This document shows, one piece after another, positions 53,821-61,742 of a stretch of DNA of 64,000 bases. Origin of the DNA: an uncultured Niabella sp. (lineage in GTDB: Bacteria > Bacteroidota > Bacteroidia > Chitinophagales > Chitinophagaceae); NCBI GenBank assembly GCA_934486785.1, contig CAKSQK010000009.1, positions 16,794-80,793 of the forward strand. Direction: 5' to 3'. The translations under genes were made by a program, and so were the position numbers. Under the pieces are notes generated by a model that was not told where the DNA came from, ran no database searches, and was given only the letters and a program-made list of their open reading frames with translations. Every line of letters begins with the position of its first letter. Position 1 is the stretch's first letter.

Positions 53821-53880
53821 TATTACCACACCGTTAGCTCAATGTTACCAAATTGTCAATTGAATGTTATCCGAATGTTA
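53821..53880. promoter_or_regulatory. Pho-box-like array: five to six units at 11-bp spacing
   Basis: TATTA (53821), CGTTA (53832), TGTTA (53843), TGTCA (53854), TGTTA (53865) and TGTTA (53876), each start exactly 11 bases after the previous one, one helical turn apart. PhoB (TGTCA core) and PhoP (TTAACA-like core) boxes have this form: direct repeats with an 11-bp period. On the minus strand the units read TAACA/TGACA. The array overlaps the -33 position of the lipoprotein-receptor operon and lies about 160 bases upstream of the DUF47-PiT genes. Response-regulator binding is inferred, not shown. Confidence 0.75.
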
Positions 53881-54012
53881 TAAGCTCCAACCCTCTGTAT
53901 TATCACCTTTTTTCCATGAAAACCATAAGGCGGAAATTTCGTAATTATAAAATTTCAATATTAAGGAATCATTAAATCCTGTAATTTTATCCAGTAATCT
54001 CCATTAAGGGAA

Positions 54013-54020
54013 TAATTTTG
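54013..54020 (+). promoter_or_regulatory. -7 promoter element of the DUF47-PiT operon
   Basis: TAATTTTG is an exact TAnnTTTG match, 18 bases before the ATG at 54039. No TTTG at the -33 position. The rest of the 303-base divergent region up to 53880 shows nothing further that I recognise. Confidence 0.5.
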
Positions 54021-54038
54021 CCGCCATAAAAATCTAAT

Positions 54039-54686
54039 ATGGGACTCAACTCAATTCTGAAAATATTTACACCAAACAACACCGTTTTTTTTGAACTGTT
54101 TGACAGCATTTCAGACAACGTAGCCAATATGGGCGTTTTGTTTAAAAAAGTGGTAACAGAACCGGACACCGACAAACGCAGTGCGGTGGTGCAAACCATT
54201 ATAGACCTTGAGCATGACAATGATGAACTCACACACCGTGTATTTACCGAACTAGGGCGGAATTTCATTACTCCGTTTGACCGTGAAGACATTCACTCGC
54301 TGGCTACAGCACTGGATGATATTGCAGATTATATTTATTCATCAGCAAAAAAAATTGTTTTTTACCGTGTCAACCCAAACGAAATAGGCATGCAAAAAAT
54401 GGCGGAACTGATAGAACAGGGAGCCAACCATGTAAGCGTGGCCGTAAGAGAACTGAGGGATATGAAAAAGATAAGAAATATTACTGAAGCCCTCGTAAAA
54501 ATCAACAGCATAGAAAATCAGGCCGATGATGTGTTCGATATGGCTATTGAGAACCTTTTTAATACTGAACCCGATGCAAAAGAAGTGATCAAGAAAAGAG
54601 ACATTTACCAGGTAATGGAACTGGTAACAGATAAATGCGAGGATGCGGGAAATGTAATTGAATCCATCATTATTAAATACGCGTAA
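54039..54686 (+). CDS. DUF47-family (PhoU-like) phosphate transport regulator
   Basis: 215 residues, helical. 'NTVFFELFDSISDNVANMGVLFKKVV' and 'VVQTIIDLEHDNDELTHRVFTELGRNFITPFDREDIHSLATALDDIADYI' are the DUF47/PhoU-like helical bundle with conserved Glu-His-x-x-Asp and Asp-Arg-Glu-Asp-Ile metal motifs. These proteins are encoded beside PiT transporters and are thought to modulate them. The PiT gene follows after 124 bases. Confidence 0.92.
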   Translation: MGLNSILKIFTPNNTVFFELFDSISDNVANMGVLFKKVVTEPDTDKRSAVVQTIIDLEHDNDELTHRVFTELGRNFITPFDREDIHSLATALDDIADYIYSSAKKIVFYRVNPNEIGMQKMAELIEQGANHVSVAVRELRDMKKIRNITEALVKINSIENQADDVFDMAIENLFNTEPDAKEVIKKRDIYQVMELVTDKCEDAGNVIESIIIKYA

Positions 54687-54810
54687 TACGAATTATGAAT
54701 TGCGAATGATGAATTACGAATTATTAAAATGATCATCTGAATCCGTAATCTGTAATCATCATACCGCATTTTCACATTTACCACATTACACCATTTTCAC
54801 ATTACTCCAT
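54687..54810. repeat. AT-rich degenerate repeats between the DUF47 and PiT genes
   Basis: The 124-base gap consists of short repeats: variants of AATTATGAATTGCGAATGATGAATTACGAATTA, then CCGCATTTTCACATTTACCACATT followed by CCATTTTCACATTACTCCAT. Such 'aattacgaatta' and 'ttttcacat' strings are common in Bacteroidota intergenic DNA. It carries no gene. Confidence 0.6.
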
Positions 54811-56013
54811 ATGCTTACATACCTCATTATTATTATAGCTCTTGCGCTTATTTTTGATTTTATCAACGGGTTTCACGACGCAGCCAATTCCATAGCTACT
54901 ATTGTTTCTACCAAGGTGCTTACACCTTTTCAGGCAGTGCTTTGGGCGGCTATGTTCAACTTTGCCGCCTATTTTATTTTTAAAGACCATGGGGTGGCTA
55001 ACACCATTGCCAAAACTGTAAAAGAACAGTTTATTACACTTGATGTAATTTTCTCAGGCCTCATAGCTGCCATTGCCTGGAACCTTTTTACATGGTGGCG
55101 AGGCATTCCCTCTTCTTCATCACACACACTTATTGGTGGTTTTGCCGGTGCGGCTATTGCCCACTCGCAAACACTTACTTCAGTTAATTCACCCGTGGTA
55201 CTTAAAATTGCAGCATTTATTTTTCTGGCTCCATTAATCGGCATGATCGTGGCATTTCTTTTTTCTGTTTGGTTCATAAATTCGTTCCGAAAAGGCTGGG
55301 GCATCAAGCTGTTTTCCCTGGGGGTGATTGCCGCCGTTTTAATTGCTTTGTTTTACCTGCTTGAAACCGATGCCTCTAAACTGTCTTCACACTATGAGTC
55401 TTACTTTATGAGGGTTTTATTTTACTCTAACAATTTTAAGTACATATTGCTTGCGGTCATTATGATCATCATGGCCACCTTCTCACTGTTTCTCAGCTCG
55501 CTCAACGCCCACAAATCAAATGTGTGGTTTAAAAAACTGCAACTGGTGTCATCAGCCATCTTCAGTATCGGCCACGGTGGCAACGACGCACAAAAAGTTA
55601 TGGGCATCATCATGGCTGCATTGATCGCCTATGACCCCGTCAATTACAGCCTTGACCATATGGTGAGCTGGATTCCACTGGCCTGTTATTCGGCCATTGC
55701 TTTAGGCACTATGAGTGGCGGATGGAAAATTGTAAAAACCATGGGCACCAAAATCACAAAAGTTACACCTTTTGAAGGTGTGGCAGCCGAAACTGCCGGT
55801 GCGCTTACACTGTTTGCCACCGAGGCCATGCACATACCCGTAAGTACCACGCATACTATTACCGGCGCCATTATGGGCGTGGGCGCAACCAAAAGGCTTT
55901 CTGCCGTAAGATGGGGAGTAACCATTAACCTGGTGTGGGCATGGATTCTTACCATACCCATCAGCGGCATTTTTGCAGGTCTTGTGTATTACCTTGTAAA
56001 ATTATTGACGTAG
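54811..56013 (+). CDS. inorganic phosphate transporter, PiT family
   Basis: 400 residues with about 10-11 membrane segments. 'ALIFDFINGFHDAANSIATIVSTKVL' (about 11-36) and the duplicated 'SIGHGGNDAQKVMGI' (about 252-266) are the PiT signatures with conserved Asn and Asp. 'WRGIPSSSSHTLIGGFAGAAIAH' and 'TEAMHIPVSTTHTITGAIMGVG' are the paired serine-rich loops. It imports phosphate with cations (low-affinity). The DUF47 partner is directly upstream. Confidence 0.95.
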   Translation: MLTYLIIIIALALIFDFINGFHDAANSIATIVSTKVLTPFQAVLWAAMFNFAAYFIFKDHGVANTIAKTVKEQFITLDVIFSGLIAAIAWNLFTWWRGIPSSSSHTLIGGFAGAAIAHSQTLTSVNSPVVLKIAAFIFLAPLIGMIVAFLFSVWFINSFRKGWGIKLFSLGVIAAVLIALFYLLETDASKLSSHYESYFMRVLFYSNNFKYILLAVIMIIMATFSLFLSSLNAHKSNVWFKKLQLVSSAIFSIGHGGNDAQKVMGIIMAALIAYDPVNYSLDHMVSWIPLACYSAIALGTMSGGWKIVKTMGTKITKVTPFEGVAAETAGALTLFATEAMHIPVSTTHTITGAIMGVGATKRLSAVRWGVTINLVWAWILTIPISGIFAGLVYYLVKLLT

Positions 56014-56097
56014 GACCGTTGCCCTGTTCATAACGCATCAAAAGCATTTATATACAGAAACAAGGCTGTGTAATGCGGTAAGTCAGTGCGATTATAC

Positions 56098-56105
56098 TAC
56101 TTTTG
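56098..56105 (+). promoter_or_regulatory. -7 promoter element of galE
   Basis: TACTTTTG is an exact TAnnTTTG match, 24 bases before the galE ATG at 56130. Confidence 0.45.
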
Positions 56106-56129
56106 TGATCCCTAAAAAATGACTATCTG

Positions 56130-57158
56130 ATGTCTAAAATATTGGTTACCGGCGGATGTGGCTATATTGGCTCTCACACAATTGTGGATTTAATAGAAAA
56201 TGGTTACGAAGTTATTTCGGTTGATAACAACAGCCGTTCAGATGCTTCCATACTTGACGGCATAGAGCGCATCACAGGCAAAAAAGTAAAAAACTACAAA
56301 GTTGATCTTTGCAACTTTGATGAAACCTATGCTGTATTTCAGGAGAACACCGATATAGGTGGAATCATACATTTTGCAGCATACAAAGCCGTAGGCGAAT
56401 CGGTGGAAAGACCTCTTATGTACTATGAGAATAATCTTACCTCGCTGATGAATGTGTTAAAATGCGTAAGAGATTTTGAAATACCTTATTTTGTTTTTTC
56501 ATCGTCCTGCACGGTTTATGGCAATCCTGATGTAATACCTGTTACAGAAAGCACACCCACCAAACCAGCAGAATCTCCTTACGGCGCCACCAAGCAAATG
56601 GGTGAACAAATCTTAAGCGATTTTGCTAAAGTATTTGATACGCAGGTCGTATCACTCAGATATTTCAATCCCGTAGGTGCACACCCTTCTATTGAAATTG
56701 GTGAACTGCCTATAGGCAGGCCGCAAAACCTGGTGCCGGCCATTACACAAACTGCTATTGGCAAACTGCCCAAAATGACCGTGTTTGGCACCGATTACGA
56801 TACGAGAGACGGATCCTGCCTGCGCGATTTTATTCACGTAAGCGATATTGCCCATGCGCATACACTGGCCATACAATTTTTACAGCAGCAGAAAAACAAA
56901 ACCAATTACGAAATCTTTAACCTGGGCACTGGCAATGGCGTAACCGTTCTGGAGGCCATCCAGTCTTTTGAAAAAGTAAGTGGCGTAAAACTGAATTACG
57001 AAACAGGTCCGCGCCGCCCTGGTGATGTGATCGCCATTTATGCCAATAACGACTATGCCGTGAACAGCCTGGGCTGGAATATTCAATACGGTATTGACGA
57101 TATGATGCTTACGGCATGGCAATGGGAGCAAAAGCTCAAAGCGCAGCCTGAAGCATAA
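56130..57158 (+). CDS. galE: UDP-glucose 4-epimerase
   Basis: 342 residues. 'VTGGCGYIGSHTI' is the NAD-binding Gly motif; 'FSSSCTVYGNPD' gives the active-site Ser/Thr and 'PYGATKQMGEQIL' the Tyr-x-x-x-Lys pair. 'LRYFNPVGAHPS' is a GalE hallmark. It interconverts UDP-glucose and UDP-galactose. It is followed by mnmE after 80 bases. Confidence 0.95.
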   Translation: MSKILVTGGCGYIGSHTIVDLIENGYEVISVDNNSRSDASILDGIERITGKKVKNYKVDLCNFDETYAVFQENTDIGGIIHFAAYKAVGESVERPLMYYENNLTSLMNVLKCVRDFEIPYFVFSSSCTVYGNPDVIPVTESTPTKPAESPYGATKQMGEQILSDFAKVFDTQVVSLRYFNPVGAHPSIEIGELPIGRPQNLVPAITQTAIGKLPKMTVFGTDYDTRDGSCLRDFIHVSDIAHAHTLAIQFLQQQKNKTNYEIFNLGTGNGVTVLEAIQSFEKVSGVKLNYETGPRRPGDVIAIYANNDYAVNSLGWNIQYGIDDMMLTAWQWEQKLKAQPEA

Positions 57159-57226
57159 AGCCGGGCAACAGTTTCGCTACTTCTTTCCTTAATATTTCAT
57201 GTGCTGACAATCCGGTAAAGGTTGGC

Positions 57227-57234
57227 TATTTTTG
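57227..57234 (+). promoter_or_regulatory. possible -7 element of mnmE
   Basis: TATTTTTG is an exact TAnnTTTG match ending only 5 bases before the ATG at 57239. If used, the transcript would be almost leaderless. No -33 TTTG is present at 19 bases, so it may be chance. Confidence 0.3.
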
Positions 57235-57238
57235 AAGC

Positions 57239-58606
57239 ATGAATCATTTATCAGGCTGGCAGGATACAATTGTGGCGCTGGCCACGCCGCCGGGTGTGGG
57301 CGCTATTGCCGTAATACGCCTTAGCGGTGCTGAAGCGATCACGATCGCTAATCAATTGTTCAAACAAAAAGACCTTGCAAAACAAAAAAGCCATACCGCG
57401 CATTTTGGAGAAATTGTGGCACCTAATGCAAAAGAAGTGATAGACGAAGTGCTGGTCACCATTTTTAAAAACCCAACATCTTATACAGGTGAAGACGTTG
57501 TGGAGATCAGTTGCCACGGCTCACCTTATATTCAGCAGCAGATCATTACAGCCTGCACTACATTGGGCGCAAGGCTTGCAAAGCCCGGCGAGTTTACACA
57601 ACGCGCTTTTTTAAATGGTAAAATGGACCTGGCGCAGGCCGAAGCCGTTGCCGATGTGATTGCGGCCAACAGCAAAGCCGCGCAGCAAACAGCTTTAAAG
57701 CAACTACGTGGTGGCTTTTCAACCGACTTAAAACTGCTGCGCGATGAGCTGATCAATTTTGCTGCTTTGATTGAGCTGGAACTTGATTTTTCTGATGAAG
57801 ATGTGGAGTTTGCCGACCGGGAACAATTTCAACAACTGGTACAAAATTTAAAAACAAGGATCTCGGCATTGGCCGATTCCTTCAGCCTGGGCAATGCCAT
57901 TAAAAATGGTGTAAGTGTGGCCATTATCGGCAAACCCAACGCTGGTAAATCAACGCTGCTGAATGCTTTGCTGAATGAGGAAAGAGCCATCGTAAGCGAT
58001 ATAGCCGGCACCACGCGCGATACGATTGAAGAGACCATCAATATTAAAGGCGTGCTGTTCCGCCTGATTGATACGGCCGGTATACGCGAGCACAGCACGG
58101 ATAAAATTGAAAACCTGGGCATGGAACGCAGCAGGCAAAACGCAGCGTTGGCTGATATTATTTTGCACCTGATTGACCTGACCGATACCGAAGAACATGC
58201 CTTTGACTGGCTTCTGCCATACGCTGCCAAAACCATTACCATTTACAATAAGGCAGACCTGGCGCAGGCGGCCCCGTTTATAGACGGAGAATTTGAGATT
58301 GCATTGTCTGCCAAAAACCGCACCCGCACCGAAGACCTTAAAAACCTGATCTTTGAAAAAGCCATTGGCAAAACAATAGACACAGAAAACACCATTGTAA
58401 CCAACGCCCGCCATTATGATGCGCTGCAAAAAATAATGGAAAGCCTGAATGCGATTGAAACAGGAATGAAGAAGAACATTCCCGGTGATCTGCTAGCCAC
58501 AGACATCCGCCGTGCGCTGCATTACCTTGGCGAAATTACCGGCCAGGTAGAAGTAGACCGCGATATTCTGGGGACTATTTTTGGGAAGTTTTGTATCGGA
58601 AAGTAA
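57239..58606 (+). CDS. mnmE: tRNA modification GTPase MnmE (TrmE/ThdF)
   Basis: 455 residues. N-terminal tetrahydrofolate-binding domain ('DTIVALATPPGVGAIAVIRLSG'), helical domain, and a G domain with 'IIGKPNAGKSTLLNALL' (P-loop), 'IAGTTRDTIEE' (switch I) and 'DTAG' (switch II). The C-terminus is '...IFGKFCIGK', with the conserved cysteine. With MnmG it makes 5-(carboxymethylaminomethyl)uridine at tRNA wobble position 34. The gene is full length, and its last 18 bases look like the insertion core of the mobile element that follows, so the coding sequence is preserved. Confidence 0.97.
   Translation: MNHLSGWQDTIVALATPPGVGAIAVIRLSGAEAITIANQLFKQKDLAKQKSHTAHFGEIVAPNAKEVIDEVLVTIFKNPTSYTGEDVVEISCHGSPYIQQQIITACTTLGARLAKPGEFTQRAFLNGKMDLAQAEAVADVIAANSKAAQQTALKQLRGGFSTDLKLLRDELINFAALIELELDFSDEDVEFADREQFQQLVQNLKTRISALADSFSLGNAIKNGVSVAIIGKPNAGKSTLLNALLNEERAIVSDIAGTTRDTIEETINIKGVLFRLIDTAGIREHSTDKIENLGMERSRQNAALADIILHLIDLTDTEEHAFDWLLPYAAKTITIYNKADLAQAAPFIDGEFEIALSAKNRTRTEDLKNLIFEKAIGKTIDTENTIVTNARHYDALQKIMESLNAIETGMKKNIPGDLLATDIRRALHYLGEITGQVEVDRDILGTIFGKFCIGK
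58589..58606 (+). other. putative attachment-site core (attL) at the 3' end of mnmE
   Basis: TTTTGTATCGGAAAGTAA covers the last five codons and stop of mnmE. From memory, the core used by Salmonella genomic island 1 in the same gene (thdF/trmE) is TTCTGTATTGGTAAGTAA, giving 15 of 18 identical. An integrase gene and iterons follow directly. The matching right end should be beyond base 64000 and cannot be seen. Confidence 0.6.
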
Positions 58607-58670
58607 ATACCTTTCTTTTATTTGCTAAGTGCTTGTTTTTCAATACTTATATTCTTTTTTATTTCCTTTT

Positions 58671-58761
58671 TTTGTTGCCCGATTGCCCTTTTTTACTTAT
58701 TTTTGTTGCCTATTTGTTGCCCAAGTAGAATATTTGTTGCCCAGCATTTTTTTTGTTGCCC
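58671..58761 (+). repeat. five TTTGTTGCC(C) iterons (candidate integrase arm sites)
   Basis: TTTGTTGCCC or TTTGTTGCC at 58671-58680, 58702-58710, 58713-58722, 58733-58742 and 58752-58761, all in the same orientation; start-to-start distances are 31, 11, 20 and 19 bases. They lie between the attachment core and the integrase gene, where arm-type binding sites of the integrase N-terminal domain are found. The remainder of the 199-base gap is T-rich. Confidence 0.7.
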
Positions 58762-58805
58762 GATATTCTGTTAGGGATTTTTAGGAACTTTTATAACTGA
58801 AAGAA

Positions 58806-59912
58806 ATGAAAGTAACATTGCGCCAACGCCAAAAGGGCGAGAAAACTAGTCTGTACTTAGAATATTACAGCAATGGTAAAAGACAGTATGAATACCTAAA
58901 TCTTTACCTAACACCTGACCCAGAGAAGGGAACACTTACAAAATTCCAAAAGGATGAAAACAAAAAAATCCTTGCTTTAGCTGAAACTATACGGAGCAAA
59001 AGGCATTTGGAAATTGAATCCAACACATACGACCTACACGATAAAGAGAAGTTGAAAAGCTACTTCATTTCTTATATGGAAATGCTTGCCGAAAAGCGCA
59101 AGGATAGTATGGGCAATTATGGCAATTGGGATAGTGCTATCAAGCACCTAAAAAAGTATTGCCCACGGGATATTCAGTTCAACCAAATAAACAAGCAATT
59201 TGTAGAAGGCTTCAAAGAATACTTGGTGAAGAAGGCTGTAACTAAGACAGGCGCAAAGCTTTCCACGAATACTAAGAACAGCTATTTCAATAAGTTTAAG
59301 GCGGCACTAAAGCAAGCAGTAAAGGACGGTATCATAAACCGCAATCCTGCTGAAACGGTTGAAGGTTTGCCACAAGGAGAGCCAGTGCGTGAGTTCCTTA
59401 CATTGGATGAAGTAAAAGCATTGGCGAAAACAGAATGTGGTAATGACTTAATGAAAAGAGCTTTCCTATTCAGTTGCCTTACAGGGCTTCGTTTCAGCGA
59501 TATTCAAAAATTGAAGTGGAGCGAGATGCAACAGTCCGCAGAGCTTGGGCATTATATTCGCTTCATTCAGAAGAAAACCAAAGGTTCAGAAACTTTACCT
59601 ATTTCCGATGAAGCTTTCAGTCTTACAGGTGAGCGAGGAGAGCCAGGCGACAATGTTTTTCCTGATATGATTTATTCCGACAGTCGCAATCATACCCTTT
59701 ACCGTTGGTTCATTAAAGCAGGAATTGACAAGCACATAACTTTCCATTGTGGAAGGCACACATACGCCACTTTACAACTTACTTTAGGTACTGATATTTT
59801 CACTGTCAGCAAATTGCTTGGGCATAGACACTTAAAGACTACTCAGATTTACGCCAATGTTATTGATGAAAAGAAAACAGTTGCAGCAAACAAAATCAAG
59901 ATAGGAATTTAA
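58806..59912 (+). CDS. tyrosine recombinase/integrase
   Basis: 368 residues. An arm-binding domain (about 1-65; 'VTLRQRQKGEKTSLYLEYYSNGKRQYEYL') is followed by a SAM-like core-binding domain (about 85-185) and the catalytic domain. The catalytic set is Arg229 (TGLRFSD), His314-x-x-Arg317 (HCGRHTY), His340 (LLGHRH) and Tyr349 (QIYANV). This is the integrase form common in Bacteroidota mobile elements. It should act at the mnmE 3' end and the TTTGTTGCCC sites. It begins 45 bases after the last iteron. Confidence 0.95.
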   Translation: MKVTLRQRQKGEKTSLYLEYYSNGKRQYEYLNLYLTPDPEKGTLTKFQKDENKKILALAETIRSKRHLEIESNTYDLHDKEKLKSYFISYMEMLAEKRKDSMGNYGNWDSAIKHLKKYCPRDIQFNQINKQFVEGFKEYLVKKAVTKTGAKLSTNTKNSYFNKFKAALKQAVKDGIINRNPAETVEGLPQGEPVREFLTLDEVKALAKTECGNDLMKRAFLFSCLTGLRFSDIQKLKWSEMQQSAELGHYIRFIQKKTKGSETLPISDEAFSLTGERGEPGDNVFPDMIYSDSRNHTLYRWFIKAGIDKHITFHCGRHTYATLQLTLGTDIFTVSKLLGHRHLKTTQIYANVIDEKKTVAANKIKIGI

Positions 59913-59922
59913 AAATACACCT

Positions 59923-60954
59923 ATGCCAAATAACCCACTTTCAGTTTTTCACGATTTATTGTTCTTAGGGCTTCGTCCTTGGAACAATAGGTCATTGCCG
60001 GAGGCAAAGTTCAAAGAGTTGGTAAGAGAAGTAAACAACGAAGTTTACAATTACCAACCGAAATACAAGGTTGCTTTCAGCAACCCTTTAAACGCAAAGC
60101 GCAAATACTACAGCTTGATAATTGCCAATGGCGCTATCCATTTTCTCAACCATATTAAGAAGGAAATGGACGCAGCATTGAACGATAAAGAGCGGATATA
60201 TTTAGTAATGCACCAATCTTTAAAGCCATTAGCCCAGAAGCTAAAAGAAGCCAATAATATTATTGAAGAAAGGCAGCTGCATTGGAGCGAGATTAAAGGG
60301 ACAGCTCATTTATCAAGCAGCGATGCAGCCCAAGCTGATGAAGCCTACATTATCCAATTAGTGAAGTACAATTTATTGTTTATATATTTGGAAATTCAGA
60401 ACAGCTTCCCGCAGTTCCTGAATGATGATGCACTTAGCGCAGATGAACTGCACCAAAAGTTTTTTACAGAGCAAGAATTGCAGTCCGACATTATCACTAA
60501 TGCCGACCAAATTAACTTGCCTACCCCTGCTTCGCAAATAGTGGATGAACCACTTCAAAAAGAACTTGAACCCCGAGCTTATGATATAAGAGGTGAGAAA
60601 AAAGGAATTTTGCCATATCAATACATTATTAAAAACCAACGTTATTTCACTGCCTTTGAAAGTAAACTATTTGCCGAAGAATTTATTGATGACCAATATA
60701 ATTTTATTAAAAAGGGTAATACTATTGAGGCTTTAGCTGCAATCTTCGTGGAACTATATCATAAAAACTATTTCAACAAATTCTATTTCCATAACGGTAA
60801 AAAAATAACCAAGAATGTTGATATTCGGAAGTTTCTTGATAACCGATATAATGTCAATACAGACCAGCAGTTCAGAAAACTTTTGAATAATCCCAAATTA
60901 CACAAAGAATATATCCAAATACGCCCTTGGATTAAGAATTTACCCGTGTGTTAA
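59923..60954 (+). CDS. mobile-element protein of unknown function
   Basis: 343 residues, cytoplasmic, no signal. It is helical in the first half and has 'GEKKGILPYQYIIKNQRYFTAFESKLFAEEFIDDQYNFIKKGNTIEALAAIFVELYHKNYF' in the second. I do not recognise a domain. It starts 10 bases after the integrase stop and ends before a terminator, so integrase and this gene form one unit. A role in excision or maintenance of the element is a guess. Confidence 0.75.
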   Translation: MPNNPLSVFHDLLFLGLRPWNNRSLPEAKFKELVREVNNEVYNYQPKYKVAFSNPLNAKRKYYSLIIANGAIHFLNHIKKEMDAALNDKERIYLVMHQSLKPLAQKLKEANNIIEERQLHWSEIKGTAHLSSSDAAQADEAYIIQLVKYNLLFIYLEIQNSFPQFLNDDALSADELHQKFFTEQELQSDIITNADQINLPTPASQIVDEPLQKELEPRAYDIRGEKKGILPYQYIIKNQRYFTAFESKLFAEEFIDDQYNFIKKGNTIEALAAIFVELYHKNYFNKFYFHNGKKITKNVDIRKFLDNRYNVNTDQQFRKLLNNPKLHKEYIQIRPWIKNLPVC

Positions 60955-60958
60955 TTTC

Positions 60959-61120
60959 GTTATTTTGCTGTTATAATAACAATATAAAATAACACTCTTT
61001 TCTGAAAGCCTTGCCCAGCAAGGCTTTTGTCGTTTCCAAAATAACAAAACCATAGTAACAGCCCCTTCTTACCAAGTTTGCAGTATCGTTGAGAAAACAA
61101 CGATGACTTTGCGCAAAGTC
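60959..61120. promoter_or_regulatory. palindrome-rich regulatory gap upstream of the HTH genes
   Basis: Within 195 gene-free bases are: GTTATTTT (60959-60966) with AAAATAAC (60986-60993), enclosing TGTTATAATAACA (60969-60981); ATCGTTG (61085-61091) with CAACGAT (61098-61104); and the perfect 16-base palindrome GACTTTGCGCAAAGTC (61105-61120). The last two are adjacent and 30 bases upstream of the first HTH gene, so they are candidate operators of those proteins or an origin-like site. Confidence 0.6.
61005..61028 (+). terminator. terminator after the unknown mobile-element gene
   Basis: AAAGCCTTGC (61005-61014) and GCAAGGCTTT (61018-61027) form a 10-bp stem with a CCA loop, followed by a short T-run (TTTTG). 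It ends the integrase unit. Confidence 0.7.
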
Positions 61121-61149
61121 CTTTTAATAACTTTTTAATTAATATTAAA

Positions 61150-61449
61150 ATGGACAAAGTCTTATTGCAGCTTGAAAAAATTACGAAGCTGCTTGAAGCT
61201 CAGAACTTGGTTCGCAAGGAAGTTTTAAACTTCGGCGAAGCCTGCGATTATTTGGAACTATCGCATTCACACCTGTACAAATTAACTAGTACAGGAAGCG
61301 TTCCACATTACAAGCCCAACGGCAAAAAAATCTACTTCAAGCGGAGTGAGTTGGATGATTGGTTGCTACGCAACCGCAACACTACTTCGGAGGAAATAGA
61401 CAAGATGGCGAGCGACTACATTCTTCACAATCAAAAACCAAGATTATGA
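61150..61449 (+). CDS. helix-turn-helix (excisionase-type) DNA-binding protein 1
   Basis: 99 residues. 'LNFGEACDYLELSHSHLYKLTSTGSVPHYKPNGKKIYFKRSELDDWLLRNRN' (about 26-77) is the MerR-like HTH_17/excisionase domain. Bacteroidota elements often have one or two such proteins ahead of primase genes. They may act as a recombination directionality factor or as regulators. Its stop overlaps the start of the next gene by 4 bases (ATGA). Confidence 0.9.
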   Translation: MDKVLLQLEKITKLLEAQNLVRKEVLNFGEACDYLELSHSHLYKLTSTGSVPHYKPNGKKIYFKRSELDDWLLRNRNTTSEEIDKMASDYILHNQKPRL

Positions 61450-61742
61450 ATGAAGTAATGATGCTGCTCAGACAGCTTGAAGAAAACTTTGAAATAATAA
61501 GGGCTTACATTCTTTCAATCAAGAAATCTAAGTTGGACAACTTGAAAGAATCTTGGGTTGACGGCAACGAAGTTGCAAAAGCACTCAATGTAAGTAATCG
61601 AACCTTACAGACTTTCAGAGATAACGGAACACTGCCTTACAGCCGTGTTAAGGGAAAATTCTACTACAAAGTAGCAGATATTGAAGCCCTGTTGGAATCC
61701 AATTACTCACCTACTAAAACCGTAAGTAATGGAACTAAATAG
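61446..61742 (+). CDS. helix-turn-helix DNA-binding protein 2
   Basis: 98 residues from the ATG at 61446, whose ATGA overlaps the previous stop. An upstream in-frame ATG at 61359 lies inside the first HTH gene and adds no domain. 'WVDGNEVAKALNVSNRTLQTFRDNGTLPYSRVKGKFYYKVADIEALLE' is the HTH domain, of the same type as protein 1. The overlapping starts suggest coupled translation. The next gene overlaps its end by 14 bases. Confidence 0.88.
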   Translation: MNEVMMLLRQLEENFEIIRAYILSIKKSKLDNLKESWVDGNEVAKALNVSNRTLQTFRDNGTLPYSRVKGKFYYKVADIEALLESNYSPTKTVSNGTK

